Shown here in pieces: positions 54,574-64,000 of a stretch of DNA of 64,000 nt. This DNA is from Gonocerus acuteangulatus (Eukaryota > Arthropoda > Insecta > Hemiptera > Coreidae), in contig OX328126.1 in NCBI GenBank assembly GCA_946811695.1, forward strand, positions 80,184,214 through 80,248,213, read 5' to 3'. The notes beneath the pieces are model-generated. The model did not search any database. It was not told the origin of the DNA and was given only the letters and a program-made list of their open reading frames with translations. The stretch's first letter is position 1. Every line of letters begins with the position of its first letter. The position numbers and the translations under genes are program-made.

Positions 54574-55331
54574 CAGTGAGTGTCAAAAGTATTGATACAC
54601 CTAAGTTTATTTTGAAAAAAAAAAAAAAAAAAACAATAAAAAGAAAAACACTTTTTGAGTAGCACCTTATCAAAACAATAATATAAATGGTACATGAGAG
54701 ATAATTAGGTGTCTATAATTTATTCTATTTGTCAATAATATCAAAACATAAATTGTTAGATATACCAATATCATAAAACGGAGTTACATTAGTACAGTGT
54801 GGAGAAATTGGTACAAACCCATACTGCTTATATATTTGTTTGAGAGCGAACAGACAAATATATGGGTAAATATTTGTCTGCTCACACTCTTTGGTCAAAG
54901 TTCAATCCTTTGGTATCAGTTTAATGGAACTATCCTAGGAGTATAGGTTTGTAACAATTTCACCACACTGTACTAATGTGACCACATTTTACAGTATATA
55001 TTATAAAGCCATATATACAAAAGTGATGAGTCAAAAGGATTGGTACACTAAATTTATTTCATGAAAAAAGTCCTTTTTAAGGACCACCATATTGGTAAAA
55101 ATAATTTAAACTGGAATTGAAATGGACGTCCTAAAATATTGACTGATTTAATGTGGATTGTTAATATCTAATAATTTAGTTTTTGATATCGGTTTATAAA
55201 TAAAATAACTTATTGATGATGTTTTATCACCTGTGTACAGTTTAAATTATTTTAACTGATACGATGCTCCTTAAAAAGTTTTTTTTTTTTTCAAAATAAA
55301 CTTATAGTATGAATACTTTTGACACTCACTG
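54574..55331. mobile_element. Tc1/mariner-type non-autonomous element (outer)
   Basis: The ends CAGTGAGTGTCAAAAGTATT and the reverse complement of the right end, CAGTGAGTGTCAAAAGTATT, agree perfectly and continue as imperfect repeats into TTTATTTTGAAAAA. Left flank TA; the right flank has TG, so the duplication may be mutated. A subterminal copy of the end (GAGTCAAAAGGATTGGTAC, 55028) and a nested element (54795-54970) lie inside. Confidence 0.75.
54795..54970. mobile_element. Tc1/mariner-type MITE (inner), 176 bp
   Basis: CAGTGTGGAGAAATTGGTAC and, reversed, CAGTGTGGTGAAATTGTTAC form inverted ends of about 25 bp, flanked by TA on both sides. Similarity extends outward (ACATTAGTA / TACTAATGT), so the true ends could lie slightly further out. 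Confidence 0.7.
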
Positions 55332-56045
55332 TGTACACAAACTAAGTGAATGCTTTTTATGACCTTTGGTTCAACGTTTAAAGGGATTTTTTTTTAACCT
55401 GTAGCTAGGGAAGAATCATGCTAAAATTAAAAACAAGACTCTTTTTAGAAACCTCAAGCCTCAAAAGAAAATATTCATAGTATGAATACCCCTCCTTCTC
55501 TGTCCCTCCTTTGAAATGAAATTTCAATTTTATTTCTTTTCCACGTTATATTAAATACTATTTTTAAAACAAATTATCGTTTAAAAAAATAGAAATTTTA
55601 TAAGAAACAACCTCATAAGAGCTATGGTATTCTGTTTTTTGGACTTTTATTACACAATAATTTATTTATTTAGAGCATTACTACACAGGTGATTTGCCCT
55701 TTGAGTAGGTAATACTTTAACTCAATTTAACTGTATAATAAATTCATATAAATAACAAAACATAAAATATAAATTAAAATACAGTAATGGGAAGCAACAA
55801 TAAACATGCTGTTATATTAATTAAATTGTGAACGGATTATGACAAATATATAAGACAAAAAACATTATGATATAAACTGCTTATCACTATTTATTTATTT
55901 AAATATACATTAACAATTTACTTATTTAAATTATTCTGCCTCTACCCATGAGGGTCATTGGCAGTATATTTAGGCTATATATTTTGAACAGTTGATTCAT
56001 TATATTTTGGGATTCCTGTAGATTTCTTGGAATGTTATGAAGAGC

Positions 56046-56670
56046 TCAAGAAGAGAACTTTTTACGTTGCATAATTACGTGCTCTGTGTTCATTCTCATA
56101 TTACATGTTTCACACGTGGGTGGGTGCAGATTTTTGAGGAGGTAAGTATGGGTAACTGCATAGTGGCCTATTCGCAGATATGCCAAAACAACTTCCCTCT
56201 GAGTGTGATGTGTCGCTATATCCCATGGTGTTGCATCACATTTTTCTCTCAGTAATTTGCTCCTGGATGTTTGTGGCCACATTGCTTTCCATTTTTCTAG
56301 GATATATTTTTGATGAATCTCTTTATGTCCTGCAAATTTGCTTCATCGGCGTGCTTCATATCGGTGTCATGATCAGATTGAGCACGGTTTGCTTCAAGGT
56401 CCACAAGTTCATTGTACTTGATGCCACAGTGCGATGGTACCCACATAATCGTGACATTAACAATTACATAGGTAATTGTATATCTGTGTTTATATATACT
56501 TTTCTTTTTTCCACTTCTTAGGCATGTGTATTTTCTTAGAAAATACCTAGAGCATTATCTAATGCAATTTTGTTGGGTAATTTGGCAGTTTCATTAAGGA
56601 GCCATGGGGACAGAGGACTGCTGTTTATTAAAGGATAAGTGAAGGATACATCTTAAAATGGTCCCTGTGG
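56046..56670 (-). pseudogene. Non-LTR retrotransposon ORF, RNase H and C-terminus, degraded
   Basis: On the minus strand: SPWLLNETAKLPNKIALDNA, IMWVPSHCGIKYNELVD (RNase H end), REVVLAYLRIGHYAVTHTY and CETCNMRMNTEHVI. Frames are broken several times. Same ORF architecture as at 22139-23029 and 48255-48934. Confidence 0.78.
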
Positions 56671-56799
56671 AATAGAGTGGATTAAATCGTTTGTTCAAAA
56701 TCCATCCAGAAATTTCTTGTTGTCTCTACAATACTCCTCTTTATACGGGCATCTCAGCAAATTGAAAATATATGCTCTACTAGCAGAATTCACGTTTGT

Positions 56800-56990
56800 T
56801 TTTTGTTTTTTTTTGTAACCATTAGCACTGGGCTATCTATAGGTTGCCACCCTTCATAAGCATCTATGGTGGAGCACTGGATTTTTTCAGTGAGCCCATG
56901 GAAGAAGGAACTCAACCTCCTACAGGTGGGGCTCGAATCTCCCACATGAGAATCCTTGGCATTAGCCTCTAGACCATTTAAATTAACATT
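56800..56990 (-). mobile_element. Degraded tRNA-SINE with 5S-SINE-type tail
   Basis: Minus strand: a tRNA-like end with B-box-like GAGATTCGAGCCCC, then GGGTGGCAACCTATAGATAG, CAGTGCTAATGG (half of the hairpin) and an A-rich tail (plus-strand T-runs at 56796-56814). It shows the same central module behind a tRNA-like head. Confidence 0.55.
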
Positions 56991-57493
56991 CCTCCAGAAG
57001 AGAAGTAAAAATCGTATTTATACTAATCAATTTGAAGTACTTATTTTTTTTTTTATCTGTTTATTTTCTATTATTTTGTTTTGTTTTATTTTATATTTGT
57101 TTATCTTCTTTTTTTTAGGACTCTGGCTGCTTTTCTAGGTCATAAAACTGTCAAAAGAGGCCACCGCCAATGCTGCGTTGGACAAGTAAATAAATCTAAA
57201 GAGTCGAGTCATTAGCAAATACACAAGAAGAACTAAATTCACAAAATGGGCCAATATTTTTTATGTATAAGATGAATAAAAATTGACACAAATGAGATCC
57301 TTCTGGTACTCTTGAAGAATCATTAATGAATACAGAGCCTTAGCTTAACCCTTTCCTTACAGAGGGCGGTAAGGGCTGACAGAGCCTGCAGTACAGTGCT
57401 CTCACTACCTGCTCAGGCACCTGTTAGGATGCATTTCATGCCCTCTTGATGGCAAACCTCCCTGATTCCCTGAGGTTTATATATTACCTCCTA

Positions 57494-57546
57494 AGGGTGG
57501 CAACCTATAGATAGCCCGGCTCTAATGGCCAAGTTGTAGGTGCGCC

Positions 57547-57597
<51 letters not shown>
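57494..57597 (+). mobile_element. Headless SINE tail insertion with target duplication
   Basis: GGTGGCAACCTATAGATAGC, hairpin GGCTC...GCGCC and about 50 A, flanked by ACCTCCTA at 57486-57493 and 57598-57605. A 5'-truncated retroposition event: the tail alone plus poly-A inserted cleanly. Confidence 0.88.
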
Positions 57598-57601
<4 letters not shown>

Positions 57602-57674
57602 CCTACTAAAAAATACATGTTTACAAAAGTGAACAAGCTGTTGTGTGAAAAATGTCTCTTTTTAATTCATTATA

Positions 57675-57800
57675 TATGGAGGCCCTGTGGCCGTGATGTG
57701 TGTGCCCTAGGTCGTGGGTTCAATTACCATTCAAATCAAATCCTAAAATTTGATTTCAATAAAAAATGGATGTTGAAATTTAAATAAATTCATTATATGT
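57675..57800 (+). mobile_element. tRNA-derived SINE, shortened, class-II-like head
   Basis: GGAGGCCCTGTGGCCGTGAT, GTGGGTTCAATTACC, then a body lacking the usual middle, and AAATGGATGTTGAAATTTAA. Confidence 0.65.
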
Positions 57801-58324
57801 TTTTATATGAACATAAAATGACAAATTTAACTGAGTTTAGTAATAATGCTTAATCATTATGGTTAGTTTATTATAATCCACATTTACAATAATAGAATAA
57901 AAAAAATGCTGCGAAATTTAGTTGGAGATTACAGTGTATTCTTTTAACATTTTTTCTTTTTAATGGGTTTCTAGATTCTCAGATTTAGAGTTACATTAAG
58001 GCTAATAATAACTGAAGTTAATTTTTCCTCTATCATAAATTCTCGGTGAAGAAGAATCTGGCTCATTAAATAATAAGGAAAGAAAGAAAGTTGAATTTCT
58101 CTCCTTGTGAGTTCTCCCAGTTTGCAGGGGAACCTAGTCATCTCAGCATATTTCTATGCTTCCTTTGTGTGTATTAATAAAACATAGTCTTTACTCTAAC
58201 TATGTATTGTTTTTATTTATGTATTATTTGTGTTGAGCACCTGATCCAATACAAAGGAGATGTGCATAATGTTTATTAATTAATTAATATAACTATACAA
58301 AAAAAAACAAAAAAACTGTCGAAG

Positions 58325-58530
58325 TATCTGATTTTTGACCATACAGCAAACTAGGGTAAAAGTGTGGTTAGCACTCTGCTCCGACTGCCTGATTTTCCCC
58401 TTTACATGTGGGACTTAGCAACCCAGGACCAAAGACACTGGACGATAAAATCCTTAGTGTGCTCAAGCTTTGAACTCAAATCCTCCAGCATATTAGTCGA
58501 GTGCTCTACCACTAGGCTAACCTCGCCCCC
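58325..58530 (-). mobile_element. tRNA-derived SINE, TTAGCTCAGTGG family, diverged
   Basis: Minus strand GAGGTTAGCCTAGTGGTAGA, body with GGGGAAAATCAGGCAGTCGG, ending near AAATCAGATACTTC. It lacks the tail GGGCCCTCGTGG. Confidence 0.75.
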
Positions 58531-59164
58531 TTTATAATTTACAGATTCAGAAAACATGTTTGTTTGTTATTTGGCTTAACAAATAAATAATTCATTGATT
58601 TAAGAAACCAAAGAGTCCATCGAGCAGGAGCTAGATAGCTAAACACATTCCTGAGCAAGGCGGATAGATTATGCTCCAAGCCTGCAGAATTTGCTTAAAA
58701 GAAGGTTTATAAATAAAAAATAATCGTAAATAGCTTTCTATTATAAATTTGTGTTGACCAGCTGACTCAATTATTAATTCTTTATTTAATTACGTACTGA
58801 AATTCTAATGGACTGATTCACTTTAGGTTTACTACATATCTTTTTCATTAGATGAGCTCGATATATGGCAAGTTTCTTTGCAATATAATAAAACAATTGA
58901 CAGTTAGGGGCTTATTAATAATTTGGGCTCAGAGTAACCCCCCTCCAGATAACCTGATTCTGTTGGTGATTACAATTACTATTAGAAAATATTATTCAGC
59001 ATACCAGGTCTATTTTATTTGAAATTTATTTTTTATTCATATTTTATCATGTCCCTTAAAACAGATTTACCTCACCAATAGCCCTGTAGGGTTGGGTAAA
59101 AATTAACTGTAATAGCTAAAAGCTACAGCTAACTTGACTGAATATGTAATAGATTAATAGCCTA

Positions 59165-59471
59165 TTTTGGGGGAAAGGTTAGCTCAGTGGTAGAGCACTC
59201 AACTAATGTGCTGGAGGACCTGAGTTCAAAGCTCGAGCGCACAGAGGATTTTATATTCTAGTGTCTTTCTTCACGGGTTGGCTTCGAGGTCCCAGATCAT
59301 CCCTAGGGCCACCCATCCTTTAATTAATTTATTACTGCCTACCTGCAAAGGGGAAAATCAGGCAGCCGGAGCACTGACAACACTATCTCCCTAGTGTGTG
59401 CCGAATGATCAAGAATCAGCTACCTCTACAGTATCTACCCCTCTGAGCCCTAGTAGCCTGTTATGGGACTG
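59165..59471 (+). mobile_element. tRNA-derived SINE, TTAGCTCAGTGG family, full length
   Basis: AAGGTTAGCTCAGTGGTAGA, GAGTTCAAAGCTC (mutated B box), CTAGTGTCTTTCTTCACGGG, GGGGAAAATCAGGCAGCCGG, CCTAGTAGCCTGTTATGGG and a T-rich end. Compare with 25850-26188. Confidence 0.82.
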
Positions 59472-59484
59472 TTTTTTTTTAATA

Positions 59485-59570
59485 GCCTATTTGAAGGTCT
59501 GTTGACTGTGAGTATCTAGGCCTGATCATTCTTTGCAAGGGGTCATGGGTTCGATTCCCACTATAATATG
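59485..59570 (+). mobile_element. Degraded class-II-like tRNA-SINE head
   Basis: GACTGTGAGTATCTAGGCC and GGGTTCGATTCCCAC in the right order and spacing. No tail follows. CCTAATANGCCCTTCTATAT repeats then run to about 59710. Confidence 0.6.
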
Positions 59571-60429
59571 CCCATCCTAATAAGCCCTTCTATATCCTTC
59601 CTAATATGTCGTTCTATATACTTCCTAATAAGCCCTTCTATATCCGTCCTAATATGCCCTCCTTCTGTATTCATCATTATAAGCCCTTCTGTATCCTTCC
59701 CATTATACACTTCTATTCTCAGTCTTACATATCATCTGTGAATCATACCTCTTCTATCACAATCTAAGACAGACTTCTAAAACTTCGAAGAAGCTTCCAA
59801 CAGCTAAAACTTACAAATAAGGTAATAATTAGCTGTTATTTATTTTGGCAGCAACAGTTAAAGTTGAATGTTTTAAGTTAACACAAAGGCAAATTTTTTC
59901 TATAACTAAAAGTTAGCTATTGAATTCAGCTAATAGTTAATTTTGTTGCTAAAGTTAACTAAGAATCAATAGATAATAGCTAAATAACAGATGTTTTAGG
60001 TAGCTAATTCTTCAGGTAATGAGCTGTTTAGATTAACCTCAGCCAGCTAAAAATTAGCTACTGATGTACATGTCTACTTGATGTAAAAAACGAACAAAAC
60101 TTTTACTTCGTTGGTGAAGAGGTCAGAGACCTCTCCGAGTCCTGCGATGGCAGCGCCTCTGCTGACCCTTTCTGAACTAGCCCCTATCAGTGCTGACCTA
60201 TTTCAAGGTCACCAGTTATAAACAAACAGGCTCGGCACTGGGCCGGACCTAGAAATATCAACCTTCAAGCACGAACAATGGATTGTTTATTCGTTCTGAC
60301 CCAGCAAAATGATTCCTTTTATCAAAGCGAATAAGGTATTAGCCACTCAATAGACCTAGAGCTGGCTCAATGACTCAGGTGTTTTCGATATGAAAAAAGG
60401 AGTAGGAGTCGTACGTTAATCGTCTATCA

Positions 60430-60522
60430 GGTTCTTCGTCTCCTAATTATGCCTTGTAATTTCTTGGATGCTCTGTCTACTCCTGCCTGAATTATCATCC
60501 TCTCCGACGGTTTCTTGATAAA
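60430..60522 (+). other. Possible 5' UTR exon of the BTB gene
   Basis: A GC-richer block upstream of the BTB coding exon ends at AAA|GTGAGT (donor at 60523). The coding exon at 61855 has an acceptor (GTTCAG) nine bases before its ATG, so an upstream non-coding exon is expected. The 5' limit is unknown. Confidence 0.3.
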
Positions 60523-61328
60523 GTGAGTTCTATTTTTATCTCTTCTTTTGTGCAAGTCATGTTTTGGGGGGAAATTTAAGTGTTTTTGAAATGTCACTCC
60601 AAATTGTTTACATACTAGAAATGAGTATTCTTTGATTTAATTGTCAAATTCGACTTTTTGGGCCTAATTTAGTTATTAATCACCATCACTACAAAGTTTA
60701 AACATTTCTTTAATTAATAAATGTCTTCACTTTTGATAGTATTTATTCATGAATTATTGCTCTTTAGTTAGTCCTTTAGAAGATTTCCTTTGCCAAATTT
60801 TTGTAATTATTATTCGTATTACTGAATATCTAATCATAATGTTTAACGTTATTAGAATATTTAGTAAATAATGTCTTATTAGCTTGTTTATATAACACAC
60901 ATGAAGGAATAAACCTTTAAAGATCGATTGATGTATTTCTGAGAAGAATTATTACAAAGTAAATGCTGTTGGCATCATTTGCATTTTATTTTTATTTCGA
61001 TCATAACTTTTTATGAAAGTTATCAGCAAGAATGAGGATGAGAATTTTAAGTAAAAGCCTTTTATGCCTGTTACATATTTCTGTTTGTTCTGTGATTTTT
61101 TTTTTCCTCTCTGTATTTTATATTTAAACATTTAAATAAATGTTAATAAGTATGTTAATTTAAAAAATTGTTGTCCTTAATGACATTGAATACAACTTTA
61201 CCTTTAAATAAAATATATATACAAACACACATACATATATGCATTTAAAAAAATATAGTACTAGAATTTTATGAAAATAAAAATAAAATATATAAAGATT
61301 ATTGATTTTTTTTTTTGGTTAAATTTAA

Positions 61329-61358
61329 GGCGTGTCAACCGTTGGGGTCATTAACGCC
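61329..61358 (-). other. Retroposon 3' hairpin fragment
   Basis: Minus strand GGCGT-TAATGACCCCAACGGTTGAC-ACGCC followed by TTAAATTTAACC and an A-run (T-run 61307-61316 on plus). It matches the hairpin at the LINE 3' end (22181-22210). The body upstream is not recognised. Confidence 0.55.
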
Positions 61359-61863
61359 AATTAATTTTAATTTATTTTAATGACACTTATAATTCTAATA
61401 TTGCATGGCAAAATATTATACTGTTAAAAATGTAATAGTTAATCCTGTTTTAACTGCTTGATTTTATTATTGAAAGATTTTCTTACGTCTATATTTTGTT
61501 TGTCTTGCTATAATGGCAGTTGTAATTCTTTGTACTTGGCTACCTGTTTATTGATGATATGTTTTGATTAAGGTTATTTTAAGCCAAAATAAACAGCTCT
61601 CTGTTCTATTTGCACATTCCATATACCCTTTAAAATATTTCATACAAGATTTGTGGTTTAAATTCTTCCGTTCTCATCTGTACAATATTTTAATGGTTTG
61701 TATTAATGACAATATCTTATATTATATGGTAGAGCAACAATATTCTCATTTCATAAGCTTTGTCCCTAAAGGACAATAACTTCTTGTCTATTACACTAGC
61801 AGTTGTGGACGAATATGTGAATTATTAATTTCAAAATTTTTCTTATTTGTTCAGAAGAGGGAG

Positions 61864-61995
61864 ATGTCAGAGATAGAGAGCGGAAAAGGAGACTGGCAGC
61901 TGACAAAGACCTGTGTTCAGGAGAGATTCAAACAGCTCCTGTGCCTCTCGCGCTGGACGGACTGCACATTCCGTGTCGGACATGACGATGTCCAA
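61864..61995 (+). CDS. BTB protein first coding exon
   Basis: 132 nt, 44 codons; ATG 61864 to donor GTAAGA at 61996. The ATG lies nine bases after a likely acceptor at 61853-61854, so the exon starts with a short UTR. Confidence 0.85.
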
Positions 61996-62976
61996 GTAAG
62001 ACAGTTTTTAATTTACTATTTTAATATTACATATCCTACTACAGTATCTTGTCAATAAAAGCCCGCTACACAGGAACTGCTAGAATTACTTACAAATGAA
62101 TAGACAAGACTGTCATGTTGGAACTGTATATCTAAGCAGATTCCTCATCGGTGTGGGTAGTGCACGTCACATTTCTGAATGAGTTGAAATTGCATAAATA
62201 AATAAAAAATGAACATAAATAGTTTTGCTCTTGTATTTGTAATGAACAACTGACTCAATTATTATTTTTTGATATCTGTAACTGTTTTCAAGGAGAGTGG
62301 ATAAAAATAGTATTCAAGCTAATTTTCGGTTTGGGTACTGAGTCCTTGGTTTCAATTGAAATATTTTCTACTTGTTTGAAATTCATCTAAACTACGATAT
62401 TTCCATTTTGGTTACATTTGGAGTTAAAAAAAAAGTTTTATTAACAGAAACTTAATTACATTAATAGAAAAAAATAAAAATGTTATTTACATTATTTATT
62501 TTATTGTGTTATTTATTTTAAAAAATAAAACTTTTATATAGAAAATAAAAAAAATTGTTTTACTTATTGGATAAAAAATTTGTGAATTAATGAAAAGTTT
62601 TGGGATCTTTGTATATTTTCTTAAATATCTCAAAAACGGTTTGAAATTCCTGCGAAGTGATTACTAAATTCTCTACTAAAAAGGTTCGAATTCGGAATTT
62701 TCTAAATTTAATTTTGTTCTGGAATAAACCCAAACTTTTAATCAACCAATTTTGTTTTTTTGTTATTTAAATTTTAACGTCCATTGTGTAAAACTAAAAC
62801 TTTTTGCTTGAGCCTAATTTTTTGGGGAATTTGCAGGTTGTGCGAGGACACAGATTGGTCCTGGCTGTGAGCTCTCCTGTTTTCGAGGCCCTGTTCTTTG
62901 GTTCCATGGCTAGCCCTCCTGAAGAGATCATCTCCATTCCTGATATTGAGCCAAATACATTTCGCACATTTCTTCA
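61864..62976 (+). CDS. BTB/POZ-domain protein, 5' part (2 coding exons), runs off the window
   Basis: Exons 61864-61995 and 62837-62976 join in phase 0. The protein starts MSEIESGKGDWQLTKTCVQE. The BTB fold is clear: ERFKQLLCLSRWTDCTFRVG, then VVRGHRLVLAVSSPVFEALF with the usual D, H and SPVFEA-type signature, then IPDIEPNTFRTFLQ. BTB domains dimerise and often recruit Cullin-3. The order (DWQ before BTB, DIEP at its end) recalls BTB-BACK-PHR proteins such as BTBD3/6, but the BACK/PHR part is beyond the window. The second exon ends in phase 2 at GTAAGG and the next exon is not seen before 64000. Confidence 0.85.
62837..62976 (+). CDS. BTB protein second coding exon
   Basis: 140 nt from acceptor TTTGCAG to donor GTAAGG, encoding VVRGHRLVLAVSSPVFEALF and PDIEPNTFRTFLQ. 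Confidence 0.88.
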
Positions 62977-64000
62977 GTAAGGAAAATATTTTTTATTTTA
63001 ATTTTGTTGAAATGGCAATATATATATAATTTATATTTATATTTGTAATATTAACCAATATGGAGACGGTGGCGCGTGATAAGACCCTCCCGATACCTGT
63101 GTGTCCCTCTTGACAGCTACTAGCTGCCTTCCATGTGCGCCCCACAGTTATCTTGTTTTTCAAAGTTAATTTTATGTTTCTTCAAATATTTAATATTCTT
63201 CTACCTGAAACGGGAATATAGTGACAATTATCAATAATAGTTTTAGAAAGACATGCCGCATACTAAATATTTTAACAATTAATAATACAAATTTTTCCTC
63301 TCAATAAAAAAATTCCCTCTTATATCAATGGTGTTATTTAAAAAATATATAACATTTTATCAATTTAGATTTTTGTATATATTTGTTTTTTTTTTTTTGA
63401 AAATTCTTTTTTATACTTTATAATGCGGAAAACTTTATAATCCTAACTCATTTATTTAGTTTCTCTCTATTGTCTTTAATTTACAAATTGACCTGTTACC
63501 TTTTTTTAAACTAGAAATTATAATTATTACATTAGCAATATGAAAAGACCAATTCCAAATAATTTATACTAAAAGTATTTATTACGTAAAATAAGGTTTT
63601 TTTTTTTTTTTTTTTTTTTAGTTTTTTGTTTTCATTTATTAGTAATACATGTATTCTTTAATTAGTGCAAAAACCTTTACACATAACACCTTTGTACTAC
63701 TGAAAGAAAACTTATTTGGCTTGAAACTGCGATGCTTCTACAGCAAATTACTTTCTTCACGCTCTGGAAAAGGCCAGCTGTCTTCGTCGAAATCCTAGAA
63801 TGCTATTCAATAATACTTCCTGGAGCTGGGGAACAACCAGGCTGCGATGTATCTTCTTCTGAGAAGTCTCACTAATAGGAGAAGCCTACCATCCTTAAAC
63901 GATAAAGAGTGATGAGGGGGGTGACTGCTGGGAAAGCCCATCATTAGCCAGCCATGGCTTGGGCCTGGCTGCTGGGGAAGACCACCATCTCGAAAGGGTT
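62977..64000 (+). other. BTB gene intron 2 (partial)
   Basis: AT-rich to about 63680 with T-runs at 63385-63398 and 63596-63620, then a GC-richer stretch (63700-64000) whose frames suggest no recognisable family. It could be the start of another element. Confidence 0.5.

Overview
The window reads as AT-rich, repeat-laden nuclear DNA of an arthropod, most likely an insect. The evidence is spliced genes with GT-AG introns from hundreds of bases to about 3 kb, insect-like protein sequences (TFIIS, a DNAJA2-type co-chaperone, a Reeler-domain defence protein of the l(2)34Fc/Hdd11 type), and a dense load of tRNA- and 5S-derived SINEs, non-LTR retrotransposons, MITEs, hAT, pogo/Tc1 and TTAA-flanked elements plus (TA)n tracts. 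I cannot fix the order. There is no sign of prokaryotic or organellar organisation.

Host genes. (1) A DNAJA2-like gene on the minus strand: exon 1 at 6103-6171 and exon 2 at 3532-3797; the rest lies off the left edge. (2) Divergently, 360 bp away, a complete six-exon TFIIS gene on the plus strand, 6531-17269, 291 residues, with its polyadenylation signals. (3) On the minus strand, four exons (23441 down to 19233) of a secreted Reeler-domain defence-type protein; its ATG exon was not found. (4) At the right edge, the first two coding exons (61864-61995, 62837-62976) of a BTB/POZ protein that runs out of the window.

Layout. 1-18 kb is the divergent DNAJA2/TFIIS pair with repeats in its introns. 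18-23.5 kb is the Reeler gene, with a LINE inserted exactly at a splice donor and a 5S rRNA-derived SINE in the same intron. 24-26.3 kb is a pogo-like element, a fold-back element and a roughly 730-bp palindrome among (TA)n. 28.7-29.8 kb is a dead copy of a multicopy orphan gene broken by a stop, a frameshift and a SINE. 30.3-54 kb is a graveyard of nested transposons and tandem arrays: a 60-bp coding-frame minisatellite, four target-site-verified 8-bp-TSD MITEs, a perfect 58-bp array, two hAT elements, Jockey-like relics and a Tc1 fragment. 54-60 kb holds nested Tc1/mariner-type MITEs, a LINE and several SINEs. 60-64 kb is the BTB gene 5' region.

The most interesting signal is at retrotransposon 3' ends. 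SINEs with different heads (a tRNA-like head and a 5S rRNA head), headless SINE tails and a LINE all end in the same type of hairpin just before the A-tail. Its five-base stem changes in step on both sides (GGCGC/GCGCC, GGCGT/ACGCC, GGTGT/ACACC, AGTGC/GCACT) around a loop that begins TAATRRCC-like. This suggests a shared RNA structure recognised by one LINE reverse transcriptase.
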